Below are positions 48,359 through 56,553 of a stretch of DNA of 64,000 nt, piece by piece. Source of the DNA: Pseudomonas helmanticensis (GTDB lineage: Bacteria > Pseudomonadota > Gammaproteobacteria > Pseudomonadales > Pseudomonadaceae); assembly GCF_900182985.1 (NCBI RefSeq), contig NZ_FXUY01000001.1, forward strand, positions 4,847,501-4,911,500, read 5' to 3'. The first letter of the stretch is position 1, and the number at the start of each line of letters is the position of its first letter. The notes beneath the pieces are model-generated. The model worked only from the letters and a program-made list of their open reading frames with translations. It ran no database searches and had not been told where the DNA came from. A program made the position numbers and the translations under genes.

Positions 48359-48372
48359 GGACTGGTGAAAAG

Positions 48373-48450
48373 CAAAAGATCGCAGCCTTCGGCAGCTCCT
48401 ACATTGGAATGCGTTTCCCTGTAGGAGCTGCCGAAGGCTGCGATCTTTTT
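48373..48450. repeat. REPIN-type inverted repeat, family A
   Basis: Inverted family-A arms lie around GGAATGCGTTTCC, just after the end of the gamma-butyrobetaine dioxygenase gene. Confidence 0.93.
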
Positions 48451-48455
48451 ACGGT

Positions 48456-49619
48456 CTAGCGTTGCAACACCAGAATCCGCGACAACAACTCATCCCGGTC
48501 GACATAGCAGCCCTGAAAATGCCGCGCTCCGGTCGCCGGATCAAACGCATTGCGCGCATGCAACGTGCGGCGATTATCAAAGCACCACAGTTCGCCCGCA
48601 TTGAGCCGCTGCATCAACCGAAACCGTGGCTCACGCGTCATCGCAATAAACCGCCTATACGCCCGATACAACACCGGCATCTGCTCCACCGACGTATCAA
48701 ACGCCCCGCGCAAAAAGTTCGCCATGCGAATTTCGGCGACTCTGCCCAGAGCGTCCAAGGCGATGATCGGCGCCAGGCAGCGATAGTCGCTATGGCGATC
48801 CTTGTTGCGAAACTCCACCGGGATTTCACACAACGCCTGAAACGCCGCCGGGTCTTCACTGCGCAATGCGTCGGCGATCGCAAAGCCATCGACAAAAATA
48901 CTCTCGCCACCCTCGGCGTTATTCACCAGGCAATGCAGAAATTGCAGGCCCGGTTGCAGCTCGCGAGTCGGCAGGTCGGTATGCAATGGCAGGTTGAAAG
49001 CGGTGTAGGCATTGCTGTCGGCATCGGCCTTGGATTGCACGTTGAACAGCACGCCGAAATTGCTTTCACGGATGAACGAAATACGTTGCGCGATGAGCTT
49101 CAGCGAACCAGGTTCGGTGGGCACGCCGCGCACTTGCGTCAGACCGATGTCGCGGATGGCGATCATCCATTGCAGCAGGGCGGCGTTGTCGTTCATCAGC
49201 GTCGAATAGTCGAAGACCGGCAACTGCAAATCGCTGCGCCACAAATAACTTCTCGGTTTGGCTTCCAGACGTTCGGCGCGGGATTCATCGTCATAAGCAT
49301 GGGCGCGCAGCCAGCCGGGATCGAAGCGGCTGAGATGGCCGTCTTGCCATTCGATGCGCAGGCAGCCATCTGCATCGATATGTGCAGCTGTAGGTTGGAG
49401 CTCTTCGGCGGCATCGACAATCTCGAACACCTGTTCGCGGGTGACGTTGTAAACGCAACGTTCACACGGGCAATTGTCCCGCAGCCAGACGTGGTGAAAC
49501 GGGCTGGCTCGGCCGTCAGCCCATTCGATGGCAACGCGATCCGCGAAGCTTTGCACGCCGCTTAGCGCGCTGATCAACGGATAAGTACGGAAGTCGGCAA
49601 CGGCGGTAGCGGTGTTCAT
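48456..49619 (-). CDS. Gamma-butyrobetaine dioxygenase
   Basis: This enzyme hydroxylates gamma-butyrobetaine to L-carnitine using Fe(II), 2-oxoglutarate and O2. The 387-residue protein has the N-terminal zinc module (NCPCERC, Cys50, Cys52 and Cys55, with a His around 95) and a TauD-like core with iron ligands His213, Asp215 (LHTDLP) and His354 (RTLHARNAF), and Arg366 for 2-oxoglutarate. Length and layout match the Pseudomonas sp. AK1 and human enzymes. It is the last gene after caiX-cdhC-cdhA-cdhB, 24 bases past cdhB, so the operon can also use the carnitine precursor. Confidence 0.9.
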   Translation of the reverse strand: MNTATAVADFRTYPLISALSGVQSFADRVAIEWADGRASPFHHVWLRDNCPCERCVYNVTREQVFEIVDAAEELQPTAAHIDADGCLRIEWQDGHLSRFDPGWLRAHAYDDESRAERLEAKPRSYLWRSDLQLPVFDYSTLMNDNAALLQWMIAIRDIGLTQVRGVPTEPGSLKLIAQRISFIRESNFGVLFNVQSKADADSNAYTAFNLPLHTDLPTRELQPGLQFLHCLVNNAEGGESIFVDGFAIADALRSEDPAAFQALCEIPVEFRNKDRHSDYRCLAPIIALDALGRVAEIRMANFLRGAFDTSVEQMPVLYRAYRRFIAMTREPRFRLMQRLNAGELWCFDNRRTLHARNAFDPATGARHFQGCYVDRDELLSRILVLQR

Positions 49620-49643
49620 GGCGGCTCCTTGCGATTGATGGAT

Positions 49644-50120
49644 TTACCTTGCGGGTGGCAGCGCGATAACGCGGCCGATGTAAGCGGGTGTGGGTAAGTC
49701 TTTCTGCTCGGTGGCGATGCTCTGTAGGCGGCTCAAGGTGTCGGCACTGAACGGTGCCGAGCGTGGGCCGGCGAGGTCGACATGCAGCAACATCTGTTCA
49801 TTGCCGGCCAGTTCCTGCTCTTCTCCAACCTTGTGCAGGCTGTGATAGAGATGCAGACGTTTGCTGTCGTGGCCGATGATTTGCGTACGTACTTCGACTT
49901 CGGTATCGAGCTTCACTTCGTGCAGATAGTTGAGGTGCAGTTCTAGGGTGAACAGCGAATTTCCGCTGGCTTCGCGGTTGTTGCTGTCCATGCCGAGGCG
50001 GTCCATCAGGGCGTCGGTGGCGTAGCTGAAAATCAGCAGGTAGAAGGCGTCGCGCAGGTGGCCGTTGTAATCGACCCAGTCGGGGATGATTTTGGTCTGG
50101 TAGGTGGTGAGGTGCGGCAT
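49644..50120 (-). CDS. cdhB: Betainyl-CoA thioesterase CdhB
   Basis: CdhB releases glycine betaine from betainyl-CoA in carnitine breakdown. The 158-residue protein is a single hot-dog thioesterase with IPDWVDYNGHLRDAFYLLIF, the family's active-site Asp-Tyr-Asn-Gly-His segment near residue 17. Start ATG 50120 follows CCGGAACC; the open frame upstream translates a repeat. In P. aeruginosa cdhB is next to cdhA, but here a 340-base block of repeats separates them. Confidence 0.9.
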   Translation of the reverse strand: MPHLTTYQTKIIPDWVDYNGHLRDAFYLLIFSYATDALMDRLGMDSNNREASGNSLFTLELHLNYLHEVKLDTEVEVRTQIIGHDSKRLHLYHSLHKVGEEQELAGNEQMLLHVDLAGPRSAPFSADTLSRLQSIATEQKDLPTPAYIGRVIALPPAR

Positions 50121-50164
50121 GATTTGGGTTCCGGCAGTGGGCGGGTCGTTAAGATCAAGAGCTA

Positions 50165-50439
50165 CCCCCTCACCCCAGCCCTCTCCCCCAAGGGGGCGAG
50201 GGGGCAAGGGAGCCGATCTTCAAGCGTTTCAAATCCTGAGTTCGGCTCGGTGGTGCAAGTCGGCGTAACTCGAACAATCAACACGGTCAGTCCCCTCTCC
50301 CTCAGGGGGCAGAGGGGGAAAGGGAGCAGATCGGGGGCCTTTCAAAACTTGAGTTCGGCTCGGTGGTGCAAGTCGGCGTAACTCGAACAATCAACTCGGT
50401 CAGTCCCCTCTCCCTCCGGGAGAGGGTTAGGGTGAGGGC
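50165..50439. repeat. Composite family-E repeat with 113-bp tandem duplication
   Basis: A left palindrome (CCCCTCACCCCAGCCCTCTC) is followed by two tandem copies, period 113 bases, of a unit containing GAGTTCGGCTCGGTGGTGCA and CCCCTCTCCCTC, ending in GGGAGAGGGTTAGGGTGAGGG. It fills the cdhA-cdhB gap, which has no gene. Confidence 0.9.
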
Positions 50440-50460
50440 AGCGATGTCATGCCAGGCACT

Positions 50461-51426
50461 TCACTCGCTGAAACTCATGCCATGCTTTTCCTTGGTGGTC
50501 TTCACCGCTTCGAGCACTGCCAGCAAACAGTCATCACGATAGCGTTCCAGCGCCGCAATGCTGTGCCGGCCGAGCTGGTCGCTGGTGCCGTCGACCACGT
50601 CATCGATCAACTTGTCAGTCAGCTCCGGTGCCGGCAGATAGGTCCACGGCAACTGCAACGCCGGGCCGAATTGCGACATGAAGTGACGCATGCCGGCATC
50701 ACCACCCGCCAGCGTATAAGTCAGGAACGTGCCCATGAACGACCAGCGCAAACCCGCGCCAAAACGGATTGCATCGTCGACTTCGCCAGTGGTTGCCACG
50801 CCGTCGTTAACCAAATGCAGCGCCTCACGCCACAGTGCTTCGAGCAAGCGATCGGCGATGAACCCCGGCACTTCCTTGCGCACATGCAACGGGCGCATGC
50901 CGAGGGACTCGTAGACTTTCATCGCTGCCTGAACGGCTTCCGGCGCGGTGTTTTTGCCACCGACAACTTCGACCAACGGCAATAGATAAACCGGGTTGAA
51001 CGGGTGACCGACCACGCAGCGTTCCGGGTGCGTCGAACTCTCGTAGAACTCGCTCGGCAGCAGGCCGGATGTACTCGAACCAATCAATGCATCGGGCTTG
51101 GCGGCTGCGCTGATTTTGCTGTGCAGATCGAGTTTCAGCTCCAGACGTTCCGGGGCGCTTTCCTGAATGAAATCGGCATCACGCACGCACTCTTCGATGG
51201 TCGCGACAAAGCGCAGGCGATCCTGCGAAGCGCCGGGCGCCAAGCCGTTTTTCTCTAGCGCGCCCCAGGCATTGGCGACGCGTTTGCGCAGCGCCGCTTC
51301 GGCGCCGGGCGCCGGATCCCAGGCCACGACATCCAGGCCGTGGGCCAGCGCACGGGCTACCCAGCCACTGCCGATGACACCGCTGCCCAATGCTGCGAAG
51401 GTTTTGATTTCGGTGATAAAGCTCAT
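50461..51426 (-). CDS. cdhA: L-carnitine dehydrogenase CdhA
   Basis: CdhA oxidises L-carnitine to 3-dehydrocarnitine with NAD+. The 321-residue protein is of the 3-hydroxyacyl-CoA dehydrogenase fold: NAD loop [20 protein letters not shown] at the N-terminus, the catalytic His in [19 protein letters not shown] with the partner Glu, and the helical C-terminal domain. Identity as the carnitine enzyme rests on its place between cdhC and cdhB. Confidence 0.93.
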   Translation of the reverse strand: MSFITEIKTFAALGSGVIGSGWVARALAHGLDVVAWDPAPGAEAALRKRVANAWGALEKNGLAPGASQDRLRFVATIEECVRDADFIQESAPERLELKLDLHSKISAAAKPDALIGSSTSGLLPSEFYESSTHPERCVVGHPFNPVYLLPLVEVVGGKNTAPEAVQAAMKVYESLGMRPLHVRKEVPGFIADRLLEALWREALHLVNDGVATTGEVDDAIRFGAGLRWSFMGTFLTYTLAGGDAGMRHFMSQFGPALQLPWTYLPAPELTDKLIDDVVDGTSDQLGRHSIAALERYRDDCLLAVLEAVKTTKEKHGMSFSE

Positions 51427-51454
51427 GGCGACATTCCTGAAAAGTTCGAAGACC

Positions 51455-51541
51455 CTGTAGGAGCTGCCGAAGGCTGCGATCTTTTGATCTTGATCTTGAA
51501 AAACAAGATCAAAAGATCGCAGCCTTCGGCAGCTCCTACAG
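51455..51541. repeat. REPIN-type inverted repeat, family A
   Basis: Nearly exact family-A arms lie in the cdhC-cdhA gap, inside the operon, 29 bases before cdhA. Confidence 0.94.
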
Positions 51542-51583
51542 GTGAAATGGGGGGCAGTCAGAGCCCCATTTTTGGGCTGAGGG

Positions 51584-52471
51584 TTAGCCGCGCTGGGTCA
51601 GGCCCATTTTCTTGCGGCCTTCGGCAGGCGTAAGCACGCGGGCACCGAGGCGGCTGAGGATCTCGGTGGCGCGCTCGACCAATTGGCCGTTGGTCGCCAG
51701 CACACCCTTGTCCAGCCACAGGTTGTCTTCCAGCCCGACACGCACGTTGCCGCCGAGCAACACCGCTTGTGCGGCCATCGGCATCTGCATCCGGCCAATG
51801 CCGAACCCGGCCCACACCGCGTCGGCTGGCAAGTTATCGACCATGGCTTTCATCGTGGTGGTATCTGCCGGTGCACCCCACGGGATGCCCAGGCACAACT
51901 GGAACAGCGGGTTATCCAGCAAACCCTCCTTGATCAACTGCTTGGCAAACCACAGGTGACCGGTGTCGAAAATCTCCAGCTCGGCTTTCACGCCCAGTTC
52001 GGTAATACGTTTGGCGCCCGCACGCAGTTGCGCCGGAGTGGAAACGTAAATAGTGTCGCCATCGCCGAAGTTCAGCGTGCCGCAATCGAGGGTGCAGATT
52101 TCCGGCAGCAGTGCTTCGACGTGGGCGAGACGGGTCAGCGGGCCGACCAGATCGGTGTTGGGGCCGAACTCCATCGGGTTCTCGCCAGCACCGATCTCCA
52201 GGTCACCGCCCATGCCGGCGGTGAGGTTGACGATGATGTCGACGTCCGCCTCGCGGATGCGCTCCATCACTTCGCGGTACAGCGCCACGTCACGGCTGAA
52301 CTTGCCGGTCTGCGGATCGCGCACATGGCAGTGCACGACGGTGGCGCCGGCCTTGGCCGCTTCAACGGCTGCCGCAGCGATCTGTTTCGGGGTGACCGGC
52401 ACGTGCGGGCTCTTGGCGGTCGTGTCGCCAGCACCGGTGAGTGCGCAGGTGATGATGACGTCGTGGTTCAT
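51584..52471 (-). CDS. cdhC: 3-dehydrocarnitine:acetyl-CoA trimethylamine transferase CdhC (BKACE)
   Basis: CdhC is a beta-keto acid cleavage enzyme (BKACE, DUF849) that turns 3-dehydrocarnitine and acetyl-CoA into betainyl-CoA and acetoacetate. The 295-residue TIM barrel has the zinc motif [12 protein letters not shown] (His47, His49) and [20 protein letters not shown], both typical of the family. It lies between caiX and cdhA in the carnitine operon. Confidence 0.93.
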   Translation of the reverse strand: MNHDVIITCALTGAGDTTAKSPHVPVTPKQIAAAAVEAAKAGATVVHCHVRDPQTGKFSRDVALYREVMERIREADVDIIVNLTAGMGGDLEIGAGENPMEFGPNTDLVGPLTRLAHVEALLPEICTLDCGTLNFGDGDTIYVSTPAQLRAGAKRITELGVKAELEIFDTGHLWFAKQLIKEGLLDNPLFQLCLGIPWGAPADTTTMKAMVDNLPADAVWAGFGIGRMQMPMAAQAVLLGGNVRVGLEDNLWLDKGVLATNGQLVERATEILSRLGARVLTPAEGRKKMGLTQRG

Positions 52472-52542
52472 GGTGCGGTTTCCTTCAGGCGTGATGGGTC
52501 TGTCCGCAGCCCGTTGCGCGAGCTGCGAAGCTTCGTTCAGTT

Positions 52543-52576
52543 CCCTCTCCCTCCGGGAGAGGGCTAGGGTGAGGGG
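52543..52576. repeat. Single family-E palindrome
   Basis: CCCTCTCCCTCCGGGAGAGGG followed by CTAGGGTGAGGGG lies in the caiX-cdhC gap. Confidence 0.88.
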
Positions 52577-52592
52577 CTTTTAAATGAGAGGG

Positions 52593-53537
52593 TTATTTGC
52601 TGGTCAGCTGGAGGTTTTCAGCGGCCGGTTTGCCATCGAAAGTAGTCACACCTTCAAGCCAGCGCTGCTTGTCTTCGGGGTGATCCTTGAGCCATTGCTT
52701 GGCTGATTCGAAAGCGTCCTTGTGATCGAGCAGCGGCTGCATCATCCGGCTCTCGTCCTCGGCGGTGAACGTCAGGTTGGTCAGCAGACGGCCAACGTTC
52801 GGGCACTGCTCGGCGTATTTCGGCGCAGTGACTGTCCACACGGTGGCCATGCCTTCGTTCGGGCCGAGGGCGTCGTCGCTGCCGGTCAGATAAGTCATCT
52901 TCACATTGACGTTCATCGGGTGCGGCGCCCAGCCGAAGAACACTACGGCCTCTTTGCGGCGCACGGCGCGATCGACGGCGGCGAGCATGCCGGCCTCACT
53001 GGACTCGACCAACTGGAACTTGCCGAGGCCGAACTGATTCTTGGCGATCATTGCCTTGATCTGCGTGTTGGCGCCCGAGCCCGGCTCGATGCCGTAGATC
53101 TTGCCGCCCAGCTCTTTTTCAAACTTGGCGATATCGGCGAAGGTTTTCAGGCCCTTGTCGGCCAGATAGGTCGGCACGGCGAGGGTTGCGCGGGCGTCTT
53201 TCAGGCTTGGCGCTTCGAGAACCTTGACCTGATTGGCGTCGACGAACGGCGTGATGGTCTGGGTCATCAGCGGGTTCCAGTACCCGAGGAACAGGTCCAG
53301 CCGCTGATCACGTATCCCGGCGAAGATGATTTGCTGGGAGGCGCTGGTTTGTTTGGTGTTGTAGCCGAGGCCGTCGAGCAGGACCTGGGTCATGGCACTG
53401 GTGGCGATCACGTCGGTCCAGTTGACCACGCCCATGCGCACGTTCTGGCACGTTGCCGGGTCGGCCGCCATGACGCTGGCGCTCAAGAAAGCGGTACCGC
53501 TGAGTGCAAGAACACAGCTGCTGATCAGTCGTTTCAT
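52593..53537 (-). CDS. caiX: Carnitine-binding periplasmic protein CaiX
   Basis: CaiX binds L-carnitine and delivers it to the shared CbcWV permease. The 314-residue protein has a signal peptide (LSGTAFLSASVMAAD) and the same fold as CbcX, with VVNWTDVIATSAMTQVLLDG, LFLGYWNPLMTQ and FFGWAPHPMNVNVKM. No permease or ATPase gene is adjacent, which fits dependence on cbcWV 10 kb away. It is first in the carnitine operon and divergent from cdhR. Confidence 0.93.
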   Translation of the reverse strand: MKRLISSCVLALSGTAFLSASVMAADPATCQNVRMGVVNWTDVIATSAMTQVLLDGLGYNTKQTSASQQIIFAGIRDQRLDLFLGYWNPLMTQTITPFVDANQVKVLEAPSLKDARATLAVPTYLADKGLKTFADIAKFEKELGGKIYGIEPGSGANTQIKAMIAKNQFGLGKFQLVESSEAGMLAAVDRAVRRKEAVVFFGWAPHPMNVNVKMTYLTGSDDALGPNEGMATVWTVTAPKYAEQCPNVGRLLTNLTFTAEDESRMMQPLLDHKDAFESAKQWLKDHPEDKQRWLEGVTTFDGKPAAENLQLTSK

Positions 53538-53626
53538 GTCGGGTTCCTCGGCAGGTCGTTTATTGTGAGTTCCGGCATCTGTCGTGCCGGTGATGCAAAG
53601 TTACGCAGCAATGCGCCCGTGAAAAC

Positions 53627-53664
53627 GCACTGCGGCGACTGGCATTTGCACTGTAGCGACCTGC
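53627..53664. promoter_or_regulatory. Tandem 17-bp direct repeat, candidate CdhR operator
   Basis: GCACTGCGGCGACTGGC (53627-53643) and GCACTGTAGCGACCTGC (53648-53664) agree at 13 of 17 positions with a period of exactly 21 bp. They lie 90 bases before caiX and 66 bases before cdhR, in the divergent promoter region. Spacing and position suit an AraC-family activator, most likely CdhR. Confidence 0.68.
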
Positions 53665-53729
53665 ACGCTTGAATGCCGCTGGCAAACGGCGTATCAACGA
53701 GCCACGCTACCCGCGAATCGAGTGCGCCC

Positions 53730-54674
53730 ATGTCCCAGGATTTCTACTTTCTGCTGATGCCGGGATTCTCCGCCATTGGCTTTATCTCCGCGATCGAACC
53801 GCTGCGCGTGGCCAACCGCTTTCGGGGCGAGTTGTACCGTTGGCATGTTTTGAGTGCCGATGGCGGGGCGGTGCTGGCAAGTAACGGCATGTCGGTTAAC
53901 GCCGATGCAGGGCTGGAACCGCTGAAAAAAGGCGCGACGTTATTGGTGGTGGCCGGGTTTGAACCGTTGAAATTTGCTACCCCGGCGCTGGAGCACTGGC
54001 TGCGCCGACTCGATAATGAAGGTGTCACCCTCGGGGCCATCGACTCCGGCAGCTTTGTGCTGGCCGAGGCCGGTCTGCTCGACGGCTATCGTCTGACCAT
54101 GCACTGGGAAGCCATCGACGCCTTCAAGGAGTCTTATCCACAGCTCAGCGTGACCCAGGAATTATTCGAGATCGACCGTCGGCGCATCACCTCGGCGGGC
54201 GGCACCGCGTCCATCGATTTAATGCTCGATCTGATCGCTCAGGCCCACGGTCCGCAACTGGCGATTCAGGTCAGCGAGCAGTTTGTGCTGGGGCGTATTC
54301 GTCCGCGTAAAGACCATCAACGCATGGAAGTTGCCACGCGTTACGGCATCAATAACAAGAAACTGGTGCAAGTGATCGGCGAGATGGAGCAGCACAGCGA
54401 ACCGCCGCTGACCACGCTGCAATTGGCGGAATCGATCAAGGTCACGCGGCGGCAACTGGAGCGGTTGTTTCGACTGCATCTGAACGATACGCCGAGCAAT
54501 TTCTATCTGCGCCTGCGCCTGGAAAAGGCCCGGCAGCTATTGCGCCAGACCGACATGAGCGTGCTCGAAGTCAGCATCGCCTGCGGCTTCGAGTCTCCGT
54601 CGTACTTCACCCGCAGCTACCGCGCAAAATTCGCCCGCTGCCCCCGCGAAGACCGGCGTACCGCCCAGGTCTGA
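53730..54674 (+). CDS. cdhR: AraC-family carnitine-responsive regulator CdhR
   Basis: CdhR activates the carnitine operon in P. aeruginosa. The 314-residue protein has the DJ-1/PfpI-like N-terminal domain (FLLMPGFSAIGFISAIEPLR; here the elbow reads GAIDSGSFVLAEAG with Ser-Gly-Ser in place of the GbdR Cys) and a double helix-turn-helix at the C-terminus (LQLAESIKVTRRQLERLF; SVLEVSIACGFESPSYFTRS). It starts at ATG 53730 and is divergent from caiX. Confidence 0.92.
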   Translation: MSQDFYFLLMPGFSAIGFISAIEPLRVANRFRGELYRWHVLSADGGAVLASNGMSVNADAGLEPLKKGATLLVVAGFEPLKFATPALEHWLRRLDNEGVTLGAIDSGSFVLAEAGLLDGYRLTMHWEAIDAFKESYPQLSVTQELFEIDRRRITSAGGTASIDLMLDLIAQAHGPQLAIQVSEQFVLGRIRPRKDHQRMEVATRYGINNKKLVQVIGEMEQHSEPPLTTLQLAESIKVTRRQLERLFRLHLNDTPSNFYLRLRLEKARQLLRQTDMSVLEVSIACGFESPSYFTRSYRAKFARCPREDRRTAQV

Positions 54675-54694
54675 ATGGATGTACCCAAAACCAA

Positions 54695-54784
54695 TGTGGG
54701 AGCGAGCCTGCTCGCGAAGACGGCGTGTCAGTCAATACAGGATTGACTGATCCACCGCTTTCGCGAGCAGGCTCGCTCCCACAT
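54695..54784. repeat. REPIN-type inverted repeat, family B variant
   Basis: Arms TGTGGGAGCGAGCCTGCTCG and complement lie across about 45 bases, between the convergent cdhR and DUF3010 genes. Confidence 0.94.
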
Positions 54785-54811
54785 TTGGATCTTCATTTTC
54801 TGAAAAAACGG

Positions 54812-55228
54812 TTACTTCTTCACCAGCGCCGAACACGCCGCCTTATAAGCTTCATGCTGATACTTGTTCAACGTCCCCGGCAGCTCAAAATTATGCTTCT
54901 TCGCCTGCGCATTAATCGTCTGCGGCGACAACAACGTCACCTCGCAACCATCGAGCAACTGCAAAATCCCCTCGATCTTGAACGTTGTCGGCCCACCGGC
55001 AAACTCACCTTTCTTGCTGCGCTTCTTGATCGCAATCCGGTCAACCGAATTCTCCCGCACAAACGACGCCACCTGCGCTGCGAACAACTTCACGTTTGCT
55101 GCCTCGTCATCCTCGTCGAGGGCGATCTTCTTGGTGGCAAGGGGAACGTGGCTCAGGGTCGAACCGTCCAGAGCGGCCACGGCGATAATCGCTTCGCTGC
55201 CTTTGATTTCAATGCCGCAGATGTTCAT
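54812..55228 (-). CDS. DUF3010 family protein
   Basis: The 138-residue cytoplasmic protein begins MNICGIEIKGSEAIIAV, resembling the first strands of an RNase H-like fold, and ends PGTLNKYQHEAYKAACSAL. It matches DUF3010, a family without known function. AAGGAATTCCCC precedes the ATG. It is 29 bases from the antitoxin gene and is probably in the same transcript. Confidence 0.82.
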   Translation of the reverse strand: MNICGIEIKGSEAIIAVAALDGSTLSHVPLATKKIALDEDDEAANVKLFAAQVASFVRENSVDRIAIKKRSKKGEFAGGPTTFKIEGILQLLDGCEVTLLSPQTINAQAKKHNFELPGTLNKYQHEAYKAACSALVKK

Positions 55229-55257
55229 GGGGAATTCCTTGAAGTGAAGAGGGCAGC

Positions 55258-55581
55258 TTACAGCTCAAGCTGATTGGCGGTGATGCCGAACGCCGACGCA
55301 ATTTTCTCGCGAGTGGCCTTGCGTGGCTTGGCGACTGTTTCCTGCTGGGCAAACGCCGGTTGGGAAATACCCATGCGTTTAGCGACTTCTTCCTGAGTCA
55401 GGTTGAGGTGTTCGCGCCAGGCACGGATCGGTGTTGCCCCATCGACCATCCGGCTGACGACCTCATGGGGAATCAGGTCGGGCTGCATTTTTTGCGCAAC
55501 GTACTGCGCGTAGGGAATGACGACGAAGGCGGGGTTGCCCTCGGCGTCGTTGATGATTTGGATGTCAGTAGGTGCGTTCAT
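55258..55581 (-). CDS. XRE-family antitoxin (RelB/HigA-like)
   Basis: The 107-residue protein has an N-terminal Phd/RelB-like stretch (DAEGNPAFVVIPYAQYVAQK) and a C-terminal Cro/CI helix-turn-helix (LTQEEVAKRMGISQPAFAQQ). Its start ATG 55581 lies inside the 3' end of the truncated toxin frame (17-base overlap), the usual toxin-first order of relE-xre pairs. It appears intact while its toxin does not. Confidence 0.85.
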   Translation of the reverse strand: MNAPTDIQIINDAEGNPAFVVIPYAQYVAQKMQPDLIPHEVVSRMVDGATPIRAWREHLNLTQEEVAKRMGISQPAFAQQETVAKPRKATREKIASAFGITANQLEL

Positions 55582-55705
55582 CGCGTTTCTTGACCTCTTG
55601 AATACTGACCACTTTGATTGCGCCATCCCAGTCGAACATGACTCGATAATTACCGACACGCAGGCGGTAGGAGTAGTCATGGCCAATCAGTGGGATGCTG
55701 TTCAT
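55565..55705 (-). pseudogene. C-terminal remnant of a RelE/ParE-family toxin
   Basis: Only 46 codons remain from ATG 55705: the part HDYSYRLRVGNYRVMFDWDG through IKVVSIQEVKKRDERTY, which is the C-terminal half of a RelE-type mRNase fold. A full toxin has about 85-95 residues, and I find no N-terminal half upstream in any frame. The break coincides with a nested palindrome. It could be read from ATG 55705 as a short peptide, but it should lack the core needed for activity. Confidence 0.72.
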
Positions 55706-55709
55706 GGAA

Positions 55710-55753
55710 GAATATAAGTCTTTTATAAGATTCGCGAATCTTTACTTATATTC
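55710..55753. repeat. Nested palindrome at the toxin break
   Basis: Outer arms GAATATAAGT (55710-55719) and ACTTATATTC (55744-55753) are exact complements, and inside them AAGATTCGCGAATCTT (55727-55742) is a perfect 16-bp palindrome. It is AT-rich, ends 5 bases before the remnant's ATG, and occurs once in the window. It could be an autoregulatory operator or the scar of a lost element. Confidence 0.7.
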
Positions 55754-55917
55754 TCAAGACGACCAATCAAGAACTGTTGTCAGCATATTGCGTGGAAGGC
55801 CCGTAGATCGGAGCTTTCACGCAATAGGTGCAGGAGAAGTCGGCATGTGCGGTAAGAAGAGGAGATTCACGAGGCAAATGCAGAAAGCAGTTCCAATTCT
55901 CCTTCAAATTCTGAGGA

Positions 55918-56319
55918 CTATTCCTGCCCAATCGACTCCAAAAACTCCGACCGTTCATCACTCATCCGCGCTATGCAGTCATTCTGCGCAATCGTGAAGG
56001 CCTTGCTCCCCGCCGTGGCCGGGAACGCTTCCACCGCGCAATCGGCATCCCGTGTCTTCAGCCACTGCTGCTGAGCCGTCTTCATCTTGGCGGTGATGTC
56101 CGCCAGTTGCGTGGCGTTTTTGCCGTACGCGGTCTGCATGCGTTCGGTCAGGCTGGCGTAGTTGTCCTTGAGCAGGTCTTCAGCGGTGGTGCGGCTGTAG
56201 GTCGAGCATTCCAGGGTCTGGACGTCGTTTTCGACGGCGTCGCACGGGTTGTTGTCGGACTCTTCGGCGGCGTGTACGCCGGTCGCAAGCAGTGCCAAAG
56301 CCAGGAAGATCGATTTCAT
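55918..56319 (-). CDS. LprI/DUF1311-like periplasmic protein
   Basis: The 133-residue protein has a signal peptide (MKSIFLALALLATGVHAAEE) and four Cys in a helical domain with the pattern QQQWLKTRDADCAVE..DCIARMSDERSEFLESI, typical of the lysozyme inhibitor LprI-like N-terminal family (DUF1311). Lysozyme binding is not proven for this member. The ribosome site before ATG 56319 is weak. It is divergent from the dipeptidase gene. Confidence 0.82.
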   Translation of the reverse strand: MKSIFLALALLATGVHAAEESDNNPCDAVENDVQTLECSTYSRTTAEDLLKDNYASLTERMQTAYGKNATQLADITAKMKTAQQQWLKTRDADCAVEAFPATAGSKAFTIAQNDCIARMSDERSEFLESIGQE

Positions 56320-56553
56320 TGTTGTCGCCGCTCTAATCCAGTGGTGTTTCCAAGATGCGCAAGATTCTGGCTCAAGCTTGCGGGCTTGAACAGGTAGCTG
56401 ATCGGAGCGTCTGGCGACCCTTTGTCGCGGATTGACGCTTTCGGCAATTCCCCTGTCGTTTTTGCACCCGGTCGCCCCGGCACCGAGGCATATGCTGGCC
56501 CCAAAGCGCCGGCAGACGATTCGGCGCATGAATCGCCAATAAGGGGACGCCTG

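Noticed and set aside
55767..55961. Minus-strand frame upstream of the toxin remnant as its missing N-terminal half
   Set aside because: The sequence has no RelE-like strand-helix pattern and is in a region overlapping the LprI-like gene end.
56401..56553. Sigma-54 promoter or 21-bp GbdR repeat before the dipeptidase-dgc operon
   Set aside because: GGCAC and TGC elements have the wrong spacing for -24/-12, and the only repeat (GTCGNNNNNGCACC, period 16) is weak.
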